Assembly (NCBI RefSeq): GCF_003709565.1
Contig: NZ_QNRC01000006.1
Location: forward strand, 1-64,000
Direction: 5' to 3'
DNA from: Paracoccus sigandri
GTDB taxonomy: Bacteria; Pseudomonadota; Alphaproteobacteria; Rhodobacterales; Rhodobacteraceae
DNA length: 64,000 bases
Shown: positions 34,759 through 43,785 of the stretch, one piece after another
Layout: each line of letters opens with the position of its first letter
Position numbering within the stretch: position 1 is the stretch's first letter
Position numbers and translations under genes: made by a program
Notes under the pieces: model-generated
Told to the model about the DNA's origin: nothing
Database searches by the model: none
Seen by the model: the letters and a program-made list of their open reading frames with translations, nothing else

Positions 34759-35177
34759 GATCTGAAGGCCCTTGTTCTTGGCGCCGCCCTATTGGCAGAT
34801 TTGCGCGCCAAGACCAAGAGGGGCCGGCGGCGCTTTCGCGCACGCGTGATCTTTCGGCAATCTTTCTCCTGCCGGTTGCGCGCCGATTGCGTGAAATCCG
34901 TGCCCGGCCTGCCCTGTCGCGACGATCTCCGCCCAGCCGGCGGGCATTCTCGGGACGGGCGCGATCCTCACGGAAACGTTGCCCCTGCCGGAGGGCGCGA
35001 AAGACCGGTCCCGTCTTCCACCGCAACACGGATCGGGTTATCCGGTGGCTACACGGGAAAATCAATTGCCGCAGGGCCGACAATGCGCCAACCTTGCGGT
35101 GTGCGCCCGGCGGGACCGACCGCGGCGGGCTGCACGGTCGGAAAAAAGAGGTGCCGCCGCTTGCTGGGGAAGACGGA
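34759..35177. other. Divergent gene-free region between cysD and the efflux genes
   Basis: These 419 bp separate cysD (left) and the efflux adaptor gene (right). Reading frames here are short and lack ribosome sites. No regulator gene, strong dyad or convincing promoter hexamers were found; the promoters of both units must lie inside. Confidence 0.45.
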
Positions 35178-36281
35178 ATGCGGATGGTGAAGACAGCTCT
35201 GGCCGCGCTGGTGGTTCTGGGCGCGGGATACGGCGGGCTCTACCTGACCGAACGGATGCTGGCAGCCACGGGCGAAGCGATGATCGCCCCCTCGGCCCCG
35301 GCGCCGATGCGCGTCGATACCGTGCCGGTGACGATGGCCACCTTCAACGAGACCGTCCGCGCGGTCGGCACGACGCGGGCGATCCGCGCCATCGAGCTGA
35401 CGCCGAAGACCGCCGGCCGCGTCGCCCGGATCGCCTTCACCCCCGGCATGCAGGTGGCGGCGGGCGACCTGCTGCTGCAGCTGGACGACCGGGCCGAGCA
35501 GGCCGACCTGAAATCCGCCGAGGCGACCCTGGCCGAGGCCCGCACCGCCTTCGAGCGGCAGGAACGGCTGAACCGCGCCGGCAGCGCCTCGGACGCGGCC
35601 TACCAGACCGCCCGCGCCGCGCTGCTGCGGGCCGAGGCCGCGCATGATCTGGCCCAGGTCGCGCTGGAGGACCGCAGCGTGACCGCCCCCTTCGACGGCA
35701 TCGTCGGCCTGACCGACCTGGCCGAGGGCCAGCTGGTCGATACCGCGACCCGCGTCACCACCCTGGACGACCTGTCGGTGATCGAGGTGGCCTTCCGCGT
35801 CCCCGAAACCATCCTGCCCCACCTGCGGCCGGGCCAGCGGGTCGAGATGACCTCGCCCGCCTGGCCCGGCCGGGTCTTCGCGGCCCATGTCACCGGCATC
35901 GACACCCGCGTCGACATCGAGACCCGCTCGGTCGCGCTGCGCGCCCAGATCGCCAATGACGACCGCGCGCTGGCCGGCGGCATGTTCATGCAGGCCGAGC
36001 TGATCCTGCAGGAACGCCAGCGCCCGACCATCCCGGAACGCGCGCTCAGCGTCGATGGCGCGCGCGAGATGGTGATGCTGGTCGAGGACGGCATCGCCCG
36101 CCAGGTCGAGATCGCCACCGGCCAGACCCGCAACGGCATGGTCGAGGTGCTGTCGGGCATCGAGACGGCGCAATCGGGACCCGACGCCCAGCCCGCGCAG
36201 ATCATCGTCTCGAACCTGCAGCGGGTCCGTGCCGGCATGGCGGTCGAGGCGACGCCGCTGGCCGCCAGCCGGGTGGAATAG
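35178..36281 (+). CDS. RND efflux periplasmic adaptor (membrane fusion protein)
   Basis: A 367-residue HlyD/AcrA-type adaptor with an N-terminal anchor (about 5-30), a lipoyl half-motif (VARIAFTPGMQVAAGDLLLQLDDRAEQADLKSAEA), a short coiled hairpin (75-145), and the second lipoyl half SVTAPFDGIVGLTDLAEGQLVDTATRVTTL. It links the RND pump to an outer-membrane channel. It precedes the pump gene by 3 bp. No TolC-type gene is nearby, so an outer-membrane partner from elsewhere is needed. Confidence 0.92.
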   Translation: MRMVKTALAALVVLGAGYGGLYLTERMLAATGEAMIAPSAPAPMRVDTVPVTMATFNETVRAVGTTRAIRAIELTPKTAGRVARIAFTPGMQVAAGDLLLQLDDRAEQADLKSAEATLAEARTAFERQERLNRAGSASDAAYQTARAALLRAEAAHDLAQVALEDRSVTAPFDGIVGLTDLAEGQLVDTATRVTTLDDLSVIEVAFRVPETILPHLRPGQRVEMTSPAWPGRVFAAHVTGIDTRVDIETRSVALRAQIANDDRALAGGMFMQAELILQERQRPTIPERALSVDGAREMVMLVEDGIARQVEIATGQTRNGMVEVLSGIETAQSGPDAQPAQIIVSNLQRVRAGMAVEATPLAASRVE

Positions 36282-36284
36282 GCC

Positions 36285-39200
36285 ATGACCCTGCCCGACC
36301 TTTCCCTGCGCCGCCCGGTCCTCGCGACGGTGCTGAACCTTCTGATCGTGCTGATCGGCGCCGTCGCCATGTCGCGCCTGCCGGTGCGCGAATTGCCGCA
36401 GGTGGACACGGCCGAGATCACCGTGCGCGTCGAATATACCGGCGCCTCGCCCGAGGTGGTGGACAACCAGGTCGCCGCCGTCGTCGAGGGCGCGCTGGCC
36501 GGGATCGCCGGGCTGACCTCGATGGAGACGCGATCGGATCGCGGGCGGATGCGGACGGTGCTGACCTTCGACCCCTCCCGCGACATCGACAGCGCCGCCA
36601 ACGACGTGCGCGGCGCGATCGAGCGGATCGTCGGCCGCCTGCCCGACGACGCGGAAGCGCCGCAGGTGGAAAAGAACGACGACGAGGGCGACCCGGTGCT
36701 GCGGCTGGCGCTGTCCAGCACCGAGATGTCGCCGCTGGAGCTGTCCGACTATGCCCGCCGCTACCTGGTCGACCGGCTGGCCCGCCTGCCCGGCGTCGCC
36801 GCCGCCTCGCTGTTCGGCGAACGGGCGCCGGCGATGCGGATCTGGCTGGACCAGTCGCACATGGCCGCCCATGGCGTGACCACCGGCGACGTGATCGCCG
36901 CGCTTCAGGCCAACAATCTCGAACTGCCCGCCGGCGAGATCGAGACCGGCGCGCGCCGCCTGCAGGTGCTGGCCCAGACCCGCTTCACCTCGCCCGAGGA
37001 ATTTCGGCAGATGGTGATCCGCAGCGGCGGCGAACGGCCCTTGCGGCTGGGCGACGTGGCGCGGATCGAACAGGGGCCGGAACGCAACGAATCCTATTAC
37101 CGCTCGAACGGCATGATCGCGCTGGGGATCGGCGTGCAGCCGCAGGCGCAGGCCAATACCGTGGCCATTTCCGATGCGGTCCTGGCGGAACTGGAACGCA
37201 TCCGCCCTACCCTGCCCGACGGCATGTCGATGCGCATCACCTCGAACGAGGCGGTGTTCATCGAAAGCTCGATCAAGCAGGTCACCATGGTCTTCTTCGA
37301 GGCGGTGGCGCTGGTCACGGCGGTGATCTTCCTGTTCCTCGGCTCGGCGCGGCTGTCGCTGGTGCCGCTGGTCACCATCCCGATCTCGATGCTGGGCGCG
37401 ATGCTGGCGATGATGGCCCTGGGCTTCTCGATCAACATCCTGACGCTGTTCGCGCTGATCCTGGCCATCGGCCTGGTCGTCGACGATGCGATCATCGTGC
37501 TGGAGAACATCCAGCGCCACAAGGCGCTTGGCGAACGGACCCCGGACGCCGTCCGCAACGGCACCAACCAGGTGAATTTCGCCGTCATCGCCACGACCAT
37601 CGTGCTGGTCTCGGTCTTCCTGCCGGTCAGCTTCATGGAGGGCGAGATCGGCCGACTGTTCGCCGAATTCGGCATCGTGCTGGCGGTCTCGGTCGCGGTC
37701 TCCAGCATCGTCGCGCTGACCCTGACCCCGGTGATGGCCGAACGGCTGCTGCCCGAAAACGACCGCCCGAACATGCTGACCCGCGGCATGGACCGGCTGA
37801 TACACGCGCTGGAACGCGGCTATCGCGCGGCGCTTTCGCGGATGATCGCCCGGCCGGTGGTGATCCTCTCGATCACCGCCTTCGCGGTGATGGCCTCGGT
37901 CGCGCTCTATCGCAGCCTGCCGCAGGAACTGACCCCGCAGGAGGATCGCGGCCAGCTGCGCATCTTCGCCAGCGGCCCGCAGGGGGTCGACCTGTCCCAT
38001 ACCGATTCCGTCGCCCGCCGGATCGAGGCGGTCCTGGACCCGATGGTCGAGGACGGCACGATCACCAACGTCACCTCGATCGTCGGCATGTGGGGCGACC
38101 TGCGCCGCTCGCTGCTGCTGGTGACGCTGGCGGACTGGGACCAGCGCAGCCTCAGCTCGGACCAGATCATGGCAGAGCTGCGCCCGCAGCTGGACAGGAT
38201 CACCGATGCCACGATCAGCATCCGCCCGGCGGGCGGGCTGGGCATCAGCAGCGCCCAGGGCAGCATCCGCTGGATGCTGGGCGGGCCGGACATCGCGCGG
38301 GCCTCGGAATGGGCCGAGGACCTGGCCGCGCTGCTGCAGGACCTGCCCGGACTGGGCGAGGTCGAGATCGGCTACAACGCCAACCAGCCGGGCGCCGACC
38401 TGATCGTGGACCGGCTGCGCGCGCAGGACCTGGGGCTGGATTCGCAAACCGTCGCCCAGACGCTGCAGGTGCTGTTCGCCAGCCGCAATGTCGGCGAATA
38501 TTACAACGATGGGCGCCAGTATCCCGTGGTGCTGCAGGCCGAGGCCCAGGACCGCGCCTCGATCCAGGACATGCTGGCGGTGCAGCTGCGCAACAATCGC
38601 GGCGACCTGATCCCGCTTTCCGCCTTCGCCACGATCCAGACCGGCGCCACCGTGCCCGAGATCCGCCGCTATGACCGGCTGCATTCGATCCAGATGGAGG
38701 CCGACCTGCTGGAGGGCACCGACCTGGCCGCCGCCATCGCCACGGTCGAAGCCGCCGCGCGGCACCTGCCGGCGGGCGCAGTGCTGGCCTGGAGCGGCCA
38801 GGCCAAGGACTATATCAACTCCTCCAGCGGCGTGGCCACGGTCTTCGCGATGTCGCTGGCCATTGTCTTTCTGGTGCTGGCCGCGCAGTTCGAAAGCTTC
38901 CGCACGCCGCTGACGATCATGCTGACCGTGCCCCTTGGGCTGGCGGGGGCGGTGCTGACGCTGTTCCTGGTCGGCGCCTCGGTCAATATCTTCTCGCAGG
39001 TCGGGCTGGTGCTGCTGGTCGGGCTGATGGCCAAGAACGGCATCCTGATCGTCGAATTCTCGAACCAGCTGCGCGCGGCGGGGCGGCCGCTGGTCGAGGC
39101 CGCGATCGAGGGCGCGGTGACGCGGATGCGCCCGGTGATGATGACCACCATCGCCATGGTGCTGGGCGCGGTGCCGCTGGCCACCGCGACCGGCGCGGGC

Positions 39201-39383
39201 GCCGAAAGCCGCCGCGCCATCGGCATGGTCATCACCGGCGGGCTCAGCTTCGCCTTCGTGCTGACGCTCTGCGTGACGCCGGTGATCTATGTGCTGGTGG
39301 AACGGGTCCGCATGCGCCCGAAGCCGGAAACCGCCGCACCCGAGGCCGAGGCGGAACGCGCCGCCCGGATCGGCGCCGAGTGA
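36285..39383 (+). CDS. RND family multidrug efflux permease (AcrB/MdtB-like)
   Basis: A 1032-residue inner-membrane pump with twelve membrane segments and two large periplasmic loops. The proton-relay pair D400-D401 is in place in AIGLVVDDAIIVLENI, and the fourth-helix partner region and GLMAKNGILIVEFSNQ in the second half are standard. It exports hydrophobic compounds from the periplasm using the proton gradient; the substrate is unknown. Paired with the adaptor upstream; converges with the glycine-betaine transporter genes 12 bp downstream. Confidence 0.94.
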   Translation: MTLPDLSLRRPVLATVLNLLIVLIGAVAMSRLPVRELPQVDTAEITVRVEYTGASPEVVDNQVAAVVEGALAGIAGLTSMETRSDRGRMRTVLTFDPSRDIDSAANDVRGAIERIVGRLPDDAEAPQVEKNDDEGDPVLRLALSSTEMSPLELSDYARRYLVDRLARLPGVAAASLFGERAPAMRIWLDQSHMAAHGVTTGDVIAALQANNLELPAGEIETGARRLQVLAQTRFTSPEEFRQMVIRSGGERPLRLGDVARIEQGPERNESYYRSNGMIALGIGVQPQAQANTVAISDAVLAELERIRPTLPDGMSMRITSNEAVFIESSIKQVTMVFFEAVALVTAVIFLFLGSARLSLVPLVTIPISMLGAMLAMMALGFSINILTLFALILAIGLVVDDAIIVLENIQRHKALGERTPDAVRNGTNQVNFAVIATTIVLVSVFLPVSFMEGEIGRLFAEFGIVLAVSVAVSSIVALTLTPVMAERLLPENDRPNMLTRGMDRLIHALERGYRAALSRMIARPVVILSITAFAVMASVALYRSLPQELTPQEDRGQLRIFASGPQGVDLSHTDSVARRIEAVLDPMVEDGTITNVTSIVGMWGDLRRSLLLVTLADWDQRSLSSDQIMAELRPQLDRITDATISIRPAGGLGISSAQGSIRWMLGGPDIARASEWAEDLAALLQDLPGLGEVEIGYNANQPGADLIVDRLRAQDLGLDSQTVAQTLQVLFASRNVGEYYNDGRQYPVVLQAEAQDRASIQDMLAVQLRNNRGDLIPLSAFATIQTGATVPEIRRYDRLHSIQMEADLLEGTDLAAAIATVEAAARHLPAGAVLAWSGQAKDYINSSSGVATVFAMSLAIVFLVLAAQFESFRTPLTIMLTVPLGLAGAVLTLFLVGASVNIFSQVGLVLLVGLMAKNGILIVEFSNQLRAAGRPLVEAAIEGAVTRMRPVMMTTIAMVLGAVPLATATGAGAESRRAIGMVITGGLSFAFVLTLCVTPVIYVLVERVRMRPKPETAAPEAEAERAARIGAE

Positions 39384-39395
39384 TGCCCGCCCGCC

Positions 39396-40463
39396 TCATT
39401 CCTCGCTTTCGGCATCGGCCGAATTGACCATCGCGTTCAGGATCGCCGGCAGGTCGATCACGCCCAGCAGCTGCCCCTGAGGGTCGCGGACCTGCGCGGC
39501 CCCTGCCCCGGCCTCGACCATGCGCTGCGCCACCCGGTCCAGCTTCGAGCGCGCCTTGACGGTGAAGCCCGGCAGCGCCGCCCCCGGCGCGGCGGGCGTG
39601 GCGATGGTCTGCGCCTCGATGATCCGGCCGCGATTCACCTCGCGCACGAAATCGGCGACATAGGCATTGGCCGGGCGCAGCACGATCTCCTGCCCGGTGC
39701 CCACCTGCTCCATCGCGCCGTCGCGCAGGATCGCGATCTTGTCGCCCAGCCGCAGCGCCTCGTCCAGGTCATGGGTGATGAAGACGATGGTCTTGCGCAG
39801 CTCCTTCTGCAATTCCAGCAGGATCGACTGCATGTCCACCCGGATCAGCGGGTCCAGCGCCGAAAACGCCTCGTCCATCAGCAGGATCTCGGCATCGTTG
39901 GTCAGCGCGCGGGCCAGGCCCACCCGCTGCTGCATCCCCCCCGACAGCTGGCGGGGATAATAGCCCTCGTAGCCCTTCAGCCCGACCCGCTCGATCCAGC
40001 GGCGGGCGCGACCGTCCGCCTCGGCGGCGGGAAGGCCGCGGATGTCCAGCCCATAGCGGGCGTTCTCCAGCACCGTGCGATGCGGCAGCAGCGCGAATTT
40101 CTGGAACACCATCGCCGTCTTTTCCCGCCGGAAGGCGCGCAGCCGGACATCACTCATCGCCGCCACGTCCTGCCCGCCGCAGATCACCTGCCCCGCGGTC
40201 GGCGCGATCAGCCCGTTGACATGGCGGATCAGCGTCGACTTGCCCGAGCCCGACAGCCCCATCACCACGGTGATCCGGCCCGGCGGCACGCTGAGGCTGA
40301 TGTCGCATAGCCCCAGCACATGGTCGTGGCGGTCGTGCAACTCCTCCTTGCCCAGCCCGGCCTTCACCGCCGGAAGATGGCGCGCGGCATCGGGGCCGAA
40401 GATCTTGTAAAGGTTGCGGATCTCGATGCCATGGGCCTGGCCCTGTTCCTGCGGCGCGCTCAT
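39396..40463 (-). CDS. proV: Glycine betaine/proline ABC transporter ATPase (ProV-like)
   Basis: A 355-residue ATPase with Walker A GLSGSGKS, signature LSGGMQQRVGLARAL, and ILLMDEAFSALDPLIRVDMQ, a block typical of ProV/OpuAA. The last about 100 residues form a reduced CBS-like part, in relatives involved in ionic-strength sensing. The N-terminal KIFGPD...HDHVLGLCDIS is also ProV-like. The ATG at 40463 overlaps the permease stop by 4 bp. Confidence 0.93.
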   Translation of the reverse strand: MSAPQEQGQAHGIEIRNLYKIFGPDAARHLPAVKAGLGKEELHDRHDHVLGLCDISLSVPPGRITVVMGLSGSGKSTLIRHVNGLIAPTAGQVICGGQDVAAMSDVRLRAFRREKTAMVFQKFALLPHRTVLENARYGLDIRGLPAAEADGRARRWIERVGLKGYEGYYPRQLSGGMQQRVGLARALTNDAEILLMDEAFSALDPLIRVDMQSILLELQKELRKTIVFITHDLDEALRLGDKIAILRDGAMEQVGTGQEIVLRPANAYVADFVREVNRGRIIEAQTIATPAAPGAALPGFTVKARSKLDRVAQRMVEAGAGAAQVRDPQGQLLGVIDLPAILNAMVNSADAESEE

Positions 40464-41341
40464 TTCCCGGCCTCCGCGTGCTTCTGCAGCCGCCGGCCAT
40501 AGGCCTGGGTCGTGCGGTCCATGATGATGGCGATGGCGACGATGGCCAGGCCGTTCATCACCCCCATGGTGAAATACTGGTTGTTGATCGCCTGCAGCAC
40601 CGGCTGGCCCAGCCCGCGCACCCCGATCATCGAGGCCACGACGACCATCGCCAGGCTCATCATGATCGTCTGGTTGACCCCGGCCATGATCGTCGGCAGC
40701 GCCAGCGGCAGCTGCACGTCGCGCAGCTTCTGCCATTTCGACGACCCGAAGGCCTCGGCCGCCTCCAGCACGTCGGGGGCGACATGGCGGATGCCCAGAT
40801 TGGTCAGCCGGATCACCGGCGGGATGGCATAGATCACCACCGCGATCACGCCGGGCACCTTGCCCAGCCCGAAGATCATCACCACCGGGATCAGGTAGAC
40901 GAAGCTGGGCATGGTCTGCATCATGTCCAGGACCGGCGTGACCACCGCGTTCATGCGGTTCGACTGCGCCATCAGGATGCCGACCGGGATGCCCAGCACC
41001 ACCGCGACCAGGGTGCAGACCGCGACCATGGCGATGGTGCGCATCGTGTCCTCCCACATGCCCAGATAGCCGACGACCAGCAGCGCCAGCACCGATCCCA
41101 GCGCGATCTTCCAGCTTCGGCTGGCCAGCCAGATCCCGGCGGCCAGCACGGCCAGCACCAGGATCCAGGGCGAATCGATCAGCAGGTTCTCAAGGAAGGT
41201 CAGCAGCCGGGCCAGCGGCGCGAACAGGTTTTCCAGCGGATCGCCCCAGATGCGGGTGAACTCGCGGAAGGCGCCGTCGACGGTCTGGCGCAGGGCGCGC
41301 AGCTCGCCCCGGCTCATTTCGGGAAAGCGGATAAGATCCAT
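40460..41341 (-). CDS. proW: Glycine betaine/proline ABC transporter permease (ProW-like)
   Basis: A 293-residue membrane protein of the BPD permease type with at least seven hydrophobic segments and the EAA loop EAAEAFGSSKWQKLRDVQLPLALPTIMAGVNQTIMM. It forms the membrane channel with ProV and receives substrate from the binding protein whose gene is upstream. Separated from that gene by an 81-bp gap with a strong hairpin. Confidence 0.93.
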   Translation of the reverse strand: MDLIRFPEMSRGELRALRQTVDGAFREFTRIWGDPLENLFAPLARLLTFLENLLIDSPWILVLAVLAAGIWLASRSWKIALGSVLALLVVGYLGMWEDTMRTIAMVAVCTLVAVVLGIPVGILMAQSNRMNAVVTPVLDMMQTMPSFVYLIPVVMIFGLGKVPGVIAVVIYAIPPVIRLTNLGIRHVAPDVLEAAEAFGSSKWQKLRDVQLPLALPTIMAGVNQTIMMSLAMVVVASMIGVRGLGQPVLQAINNQYFTMGVMNGLAIVAIAIIMDRTTQAYGRRLQKHAEAGK

Positions 41342-41371
41342 TCATCTGTCCTTGGTCGGGAAATGCAGGAA

Positions 41372-41398
41372 GGCAGGGCCGCATCCATGCGCCCTGCC
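41372..41398 (-). promoter_or_regulatory. Intercistronic stem-loop between proX and proW
   Basis: Arms 41398-41391 and 41379-41372 pair perfectly over 8 bp, and GCAT/ATGC pairs inside extend the stem. No T-run follows. It probably protects the proX 3' end or limits read-through so that binding protein exceeds permease. Confidence 0.5.
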
Positions 41399-41422
41399 CC
41401 GCCGGATCGCGCGCGCCACGCG

Positions 41423-42418
41423 TCAGAGCGCGTCGCGCACCCGCTCGGCCACCTCCTCGGGCACCCATTGGGTCCAGACATCCTCGCGCGTGGTCAGGAA
41501 CTCATAGGCGCCGTCCTCGTTGCTGGCCTGGTTGTCGCCCATCCAGGACAGCATCTCGTTCACCGTCTCGTTGCTCCAGGCGCGGTTTTCGACATAGCCC
41601 ATCGCCACGCCGGCCTTTTCGGCGAATTCCTTCGTCACCGCCGTGAAGACGTCCGAGACCGGCCATTCCGTCACCTGCGGATCGGGACAGTCCGAGACCA
41701 CCATGCAATTGTCCCAGCGCTCGCGGTCGAATTCGGCCTGCAGGTCCAGCCGGGTCATGTCGTATTTGCCCAGGATCGCCGTCGGCGCCCAGTAATAGCC
41801 CAGCCAGCCCTCCTCGCGGGCGAAGGCCCGCGCGATCGAGCCGTCAAGCCCCGCCGCCGAGCCGGTATCGACCAGCTCGAACCCCCTTTCGCCGGCATCT
41901 GCGCCCTCGAACTGGTTGCGGTTGATCGCCTGGCAGGCCCAGCCCGAGGGGCAGCCGAACCAGGCCCCCTTCGATCCGTCCTCGGCGCCGGGGAACAGCT
42001 CGGGCCGCGCCAGCGCGTCCTCCAGCGTCACCAGGCCCTCCTGCTCGGCCAGCCAGGTCGGCACCCAGATCCCCTCGACCCCGCCATCGGACAGGATCTG
42101 CGCGGCGATCACGATCCGCCCCTCGGCCACCGCCGCGTCCAGCGGCTCCTTGACGGCGTTGACCCACAGTTCCGGCGCCATGTCCGGCTCGGCCTTCTCG
42201 TTCATCGAGGCGAAGGTCGGCATCGTATCACCCGCGACGAGCGCCACGTCGCAACCATAGCCCTCCTCGAGGATGATCTTGTCCACCCAGGCCGCCAGCC
42301 CGGCGCTGGCCCAGTTCATCTCGGCCACGGTCACGCTGCCGCAATCGTCCTGGGCCAGCGCCGGGGCGGCGGTGAATGCCGCGAAGGCAAGCGTCGTCGA
42401 TGCAAGAATCTTGCGCAT
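41423..42418 (-). CDS. proX: Glycine betaine/choline-type substrate-binding protein (ProX-like)
   Basis: A 331-residue secreted protein with a signal peptide (MRKILASTTLAFAAFTAAPALA). The mature part is an OpuAC domain: VAEMNWASAGLAAWVDKIILEEGYG at the front and aromatic-rich pocket segments (SGWACQ, GYYWAPTAILGKYDM) that in relatives enclose quaternary amines. The long upstream reading frame is ignored because the signal peptide starts at 42418. First gene of the proXWV unit. Confidence 0.92.
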   Translation of the reverse strand: MRKILASTTLAFAAFTAAPALAQDDCGSVTVAEMNWASAGLAAWVDKIILEEGYGCDVALVAGDTMPTFASMNEKAEPDMAPELWVNAVKEPLDAAVAEGRIVIAAQILSDGGVEGIWVPTWLAEQEGLVTLEDALARPELFPGAEDGSKGAWFGCPSGWACQAINRNQFEGADAGERGFELVDTGSAAGLDGSIARAFAREEGWLGYYWAPTAILGKYDMTRLDLQAEFDRERWDNCMVVSDCPDPQVTEWPVSDVFTAVTKEFAEKAGVAMGYVENRAWSNETVNEMLSWMGDNQASNEDGAYEFLTTREDVWTQWVPEEVAERVRDAL

Positions 42419-42529
42419 ATGTCGTGATCCATCCTGTTGCGGCCCCCCTGTCGCGATGCGCGGGGACCTGGCGGACAGGTCCGGGACGCAGGATCGCGCC
42501 GGACGGTCCGCGGGCCTTTCCGGCCCTGT

Positions 42530-42600
42530 TGCATTCAGAAGCGCCAGGCGGCGCATTCGCGGAATGCAGTTCACTATACAGGGATGATCCGGCGTGACAA
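42530..42600 (-). promoter_or_regulatory. proX promoter with overlapping dyad
   Basis: On the leftward strand TTGTCA (42600-42595), a 16-bp spacer and TATAGT (42578-42573) give a near-consensus sigma-70 promoter, the best in the window. Directly downstream, TGCATTC (arms at 42568-42562 and 42536-42530, reading inverted, spacing 25 bp) is a perfect 7-bp inverted repeat covering the expected start point, suitable for a repressor. The resulting leader is about 150 nt. Confidence 0.55.
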
Positions 42601-42622
42601 ACCGATACGGCCCAGGGCGCGG

Positions 42623-43309
42623 TCAGGGTCCCAGCAGCCGCACCCGGCCGATTGCCGCACCGCAACGACGGGCGGCAATGATCAGCCGGTCGTTCAGATG
42701 GGTCTGGACATAGGTGGCATGGAATCGCGTCGGCGCGGCCAGGGTCAGGCAGTCGCCCTCGACCCCGCCATCGGCCAGCCCGGCGAACCAGGCATCGAAC
42801 AGCGGCCGGTCCTCCTGCGCCAGGTGCCGGCGCATCCCGGCCCACAGCCCCTCGCCCGGCTCGACCGAGACGCGGCGGAAGGGCACGACATTCGGCTCGG
42901 GCGTGGTCGGGGCCTGGCCTTCCGCGCCCCCGACCCGGCTGACGAAATCCTCGCCGATATTGGGCCACTCGCCTCGGGTGTCCAGCAGGATGCGTTCCAG
43001 GTTCAGCTCCAGCACCGAGACCCGGCCCCGCGCGCCCTGCCGCTTGATCTCCAGCCAGCCCAGGCTGCGCAGCCGCGCCATCTCGCGCTTGACGGTGCGT
43101 TCGTCGACGCACCACAGCCGGGCGATCTCGCGCTGGCCGATGCTCAGCTCGTTGCGCTGCCAGTTGTAGCGCGCGGTGATCAGCGCCATCAGCCGAAGGA
43201 CCTGGCGCTGACGATGTTTGTCCCCCGCCAGCGCATGTGCCATCATCGCCGAGAGGAGGTCATATTTCTTCGACCCTGCGTCGCGTCCGACCGGACGGAT
43301 CACCTGCAT
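42623..43309 (-). CDS. DnaA-like plasmid replication initiator
   Basis: A 228-residue protein without the AAA+ domain of true DnaA. Residues 56-88 form a winged-helix DNA-binding part (ELSIGQREIARLWCVDERTVKREMARLRSLGWLEI). Residues about 154-213 (LWAGMRRHLAQEDRPLFDAWFAGL...LTLAAPTRFHATYVQTHLNDRLI) match the N-terminal interaction domain of DnaA. This layout is that of the replication protein of 'DnaA-like' replicons in Rhodobacterales. It is divergent from parA-parB across the candidate origin, the standard arrangement for that type. Confidence 0.82.
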   Translation of the reverse strand: MQVIRPVGRDAGSKKYDLLSAMMAHALAGDKHRQRQVLRLMALITARYNWQRNELSIGQREIARLWCVDERTVKREMARLRSLGWLEIKRQGARGRVSVLELNLERILLDTRGEWPNIGEDFVSRVGGAEGQAPTTPEPNVVPFRRVSVEPGEGLWAGMRRHLAQEDRPLFDAWFAGLADGGVEGDCLTLAAPTRFHATYVQTHLNDRLIIAARRCGAAIGRVRLLGP

Positions 43310-43785
43310 CGCTGCTCCTGCCTGCCGGGTTTCCCGGCTTTTTTATTGCCCGCTGCTGCAGGCACTGCCCTCGTGGCTTGCGCGGTCTTTTGCCGCCTGG
43401 AACGTTTTTCGCCACATTGAAGGCATTTGCGTCCTGAAATCCGATTCTGTCAAGCGCTTTGCCGTGACCCCGAAAATCCCGACCCCATTCCATCAAGAAA
43501 AAACGGTATCAATGGTATTGTGGGACATCCTGGCTGTCCCCCTATCGGCCGGTTTTGTCCCCCAATCGCCCGGTGCCGGGAACGGATTGTCCCCCTATCC
43601 GGCGATCGGCGTCCTGCCCGTTGGCCCCCTGCCCGCCACATGCGATTCGCGCAGCACCCGCTTGGATTCGCTGCATTTCGCCTTTTCGGCAACTTCATTC
43701 AAATCCCCTTTTGCCAAAAAGGCAAATCCGGCGTAAAAGCGGAAACGACGCTGATCTGCGTCCCAGAAAACAGACAGGCAGAGCC
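43310..43785. other. Candidate replication origin region (oriV)
   Basis: This 476-bp gap between the initiator and parA has no gene. It contains an AT-richer stretch (about 43380-43530, with an A6 run) followed by three phased iterons (listed separately), then a GC-rich part leading to parA. No consensus DnaA box (TTATCCACA) was found. Function as origin is inferred from position and repeats. Confidence 0.6.
43535..43602 (+). repeat. Three helically phased iterons
   Basis: TGTCCCCCTATCGG (43535-43548), TGTCCCCCAATCG (43556-43568) and TGTCCCCCTATCCGG (43588-43602) are direct repeats. Start-to-start distances are 21 and 32 bp, close to two and three turns of DNA, so all face the same side. They are the obvious binding sites for the initiator encoded next door. 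Confidence 0.65.

Noticed and set aside
35049..38765. Leftward 1238-residue reading frame opposite the efflux genes
   Set aside because: Antisense shadow, rich in His, Arg, Gln and Asp with no known domain.
43555..43785. Upstream extension of ParA to 512 residues
   Set aside because: It crosses the iteron region and has Pro/Arg-rich non-homologous sequence; ATG 43786 gives a normal ParA.
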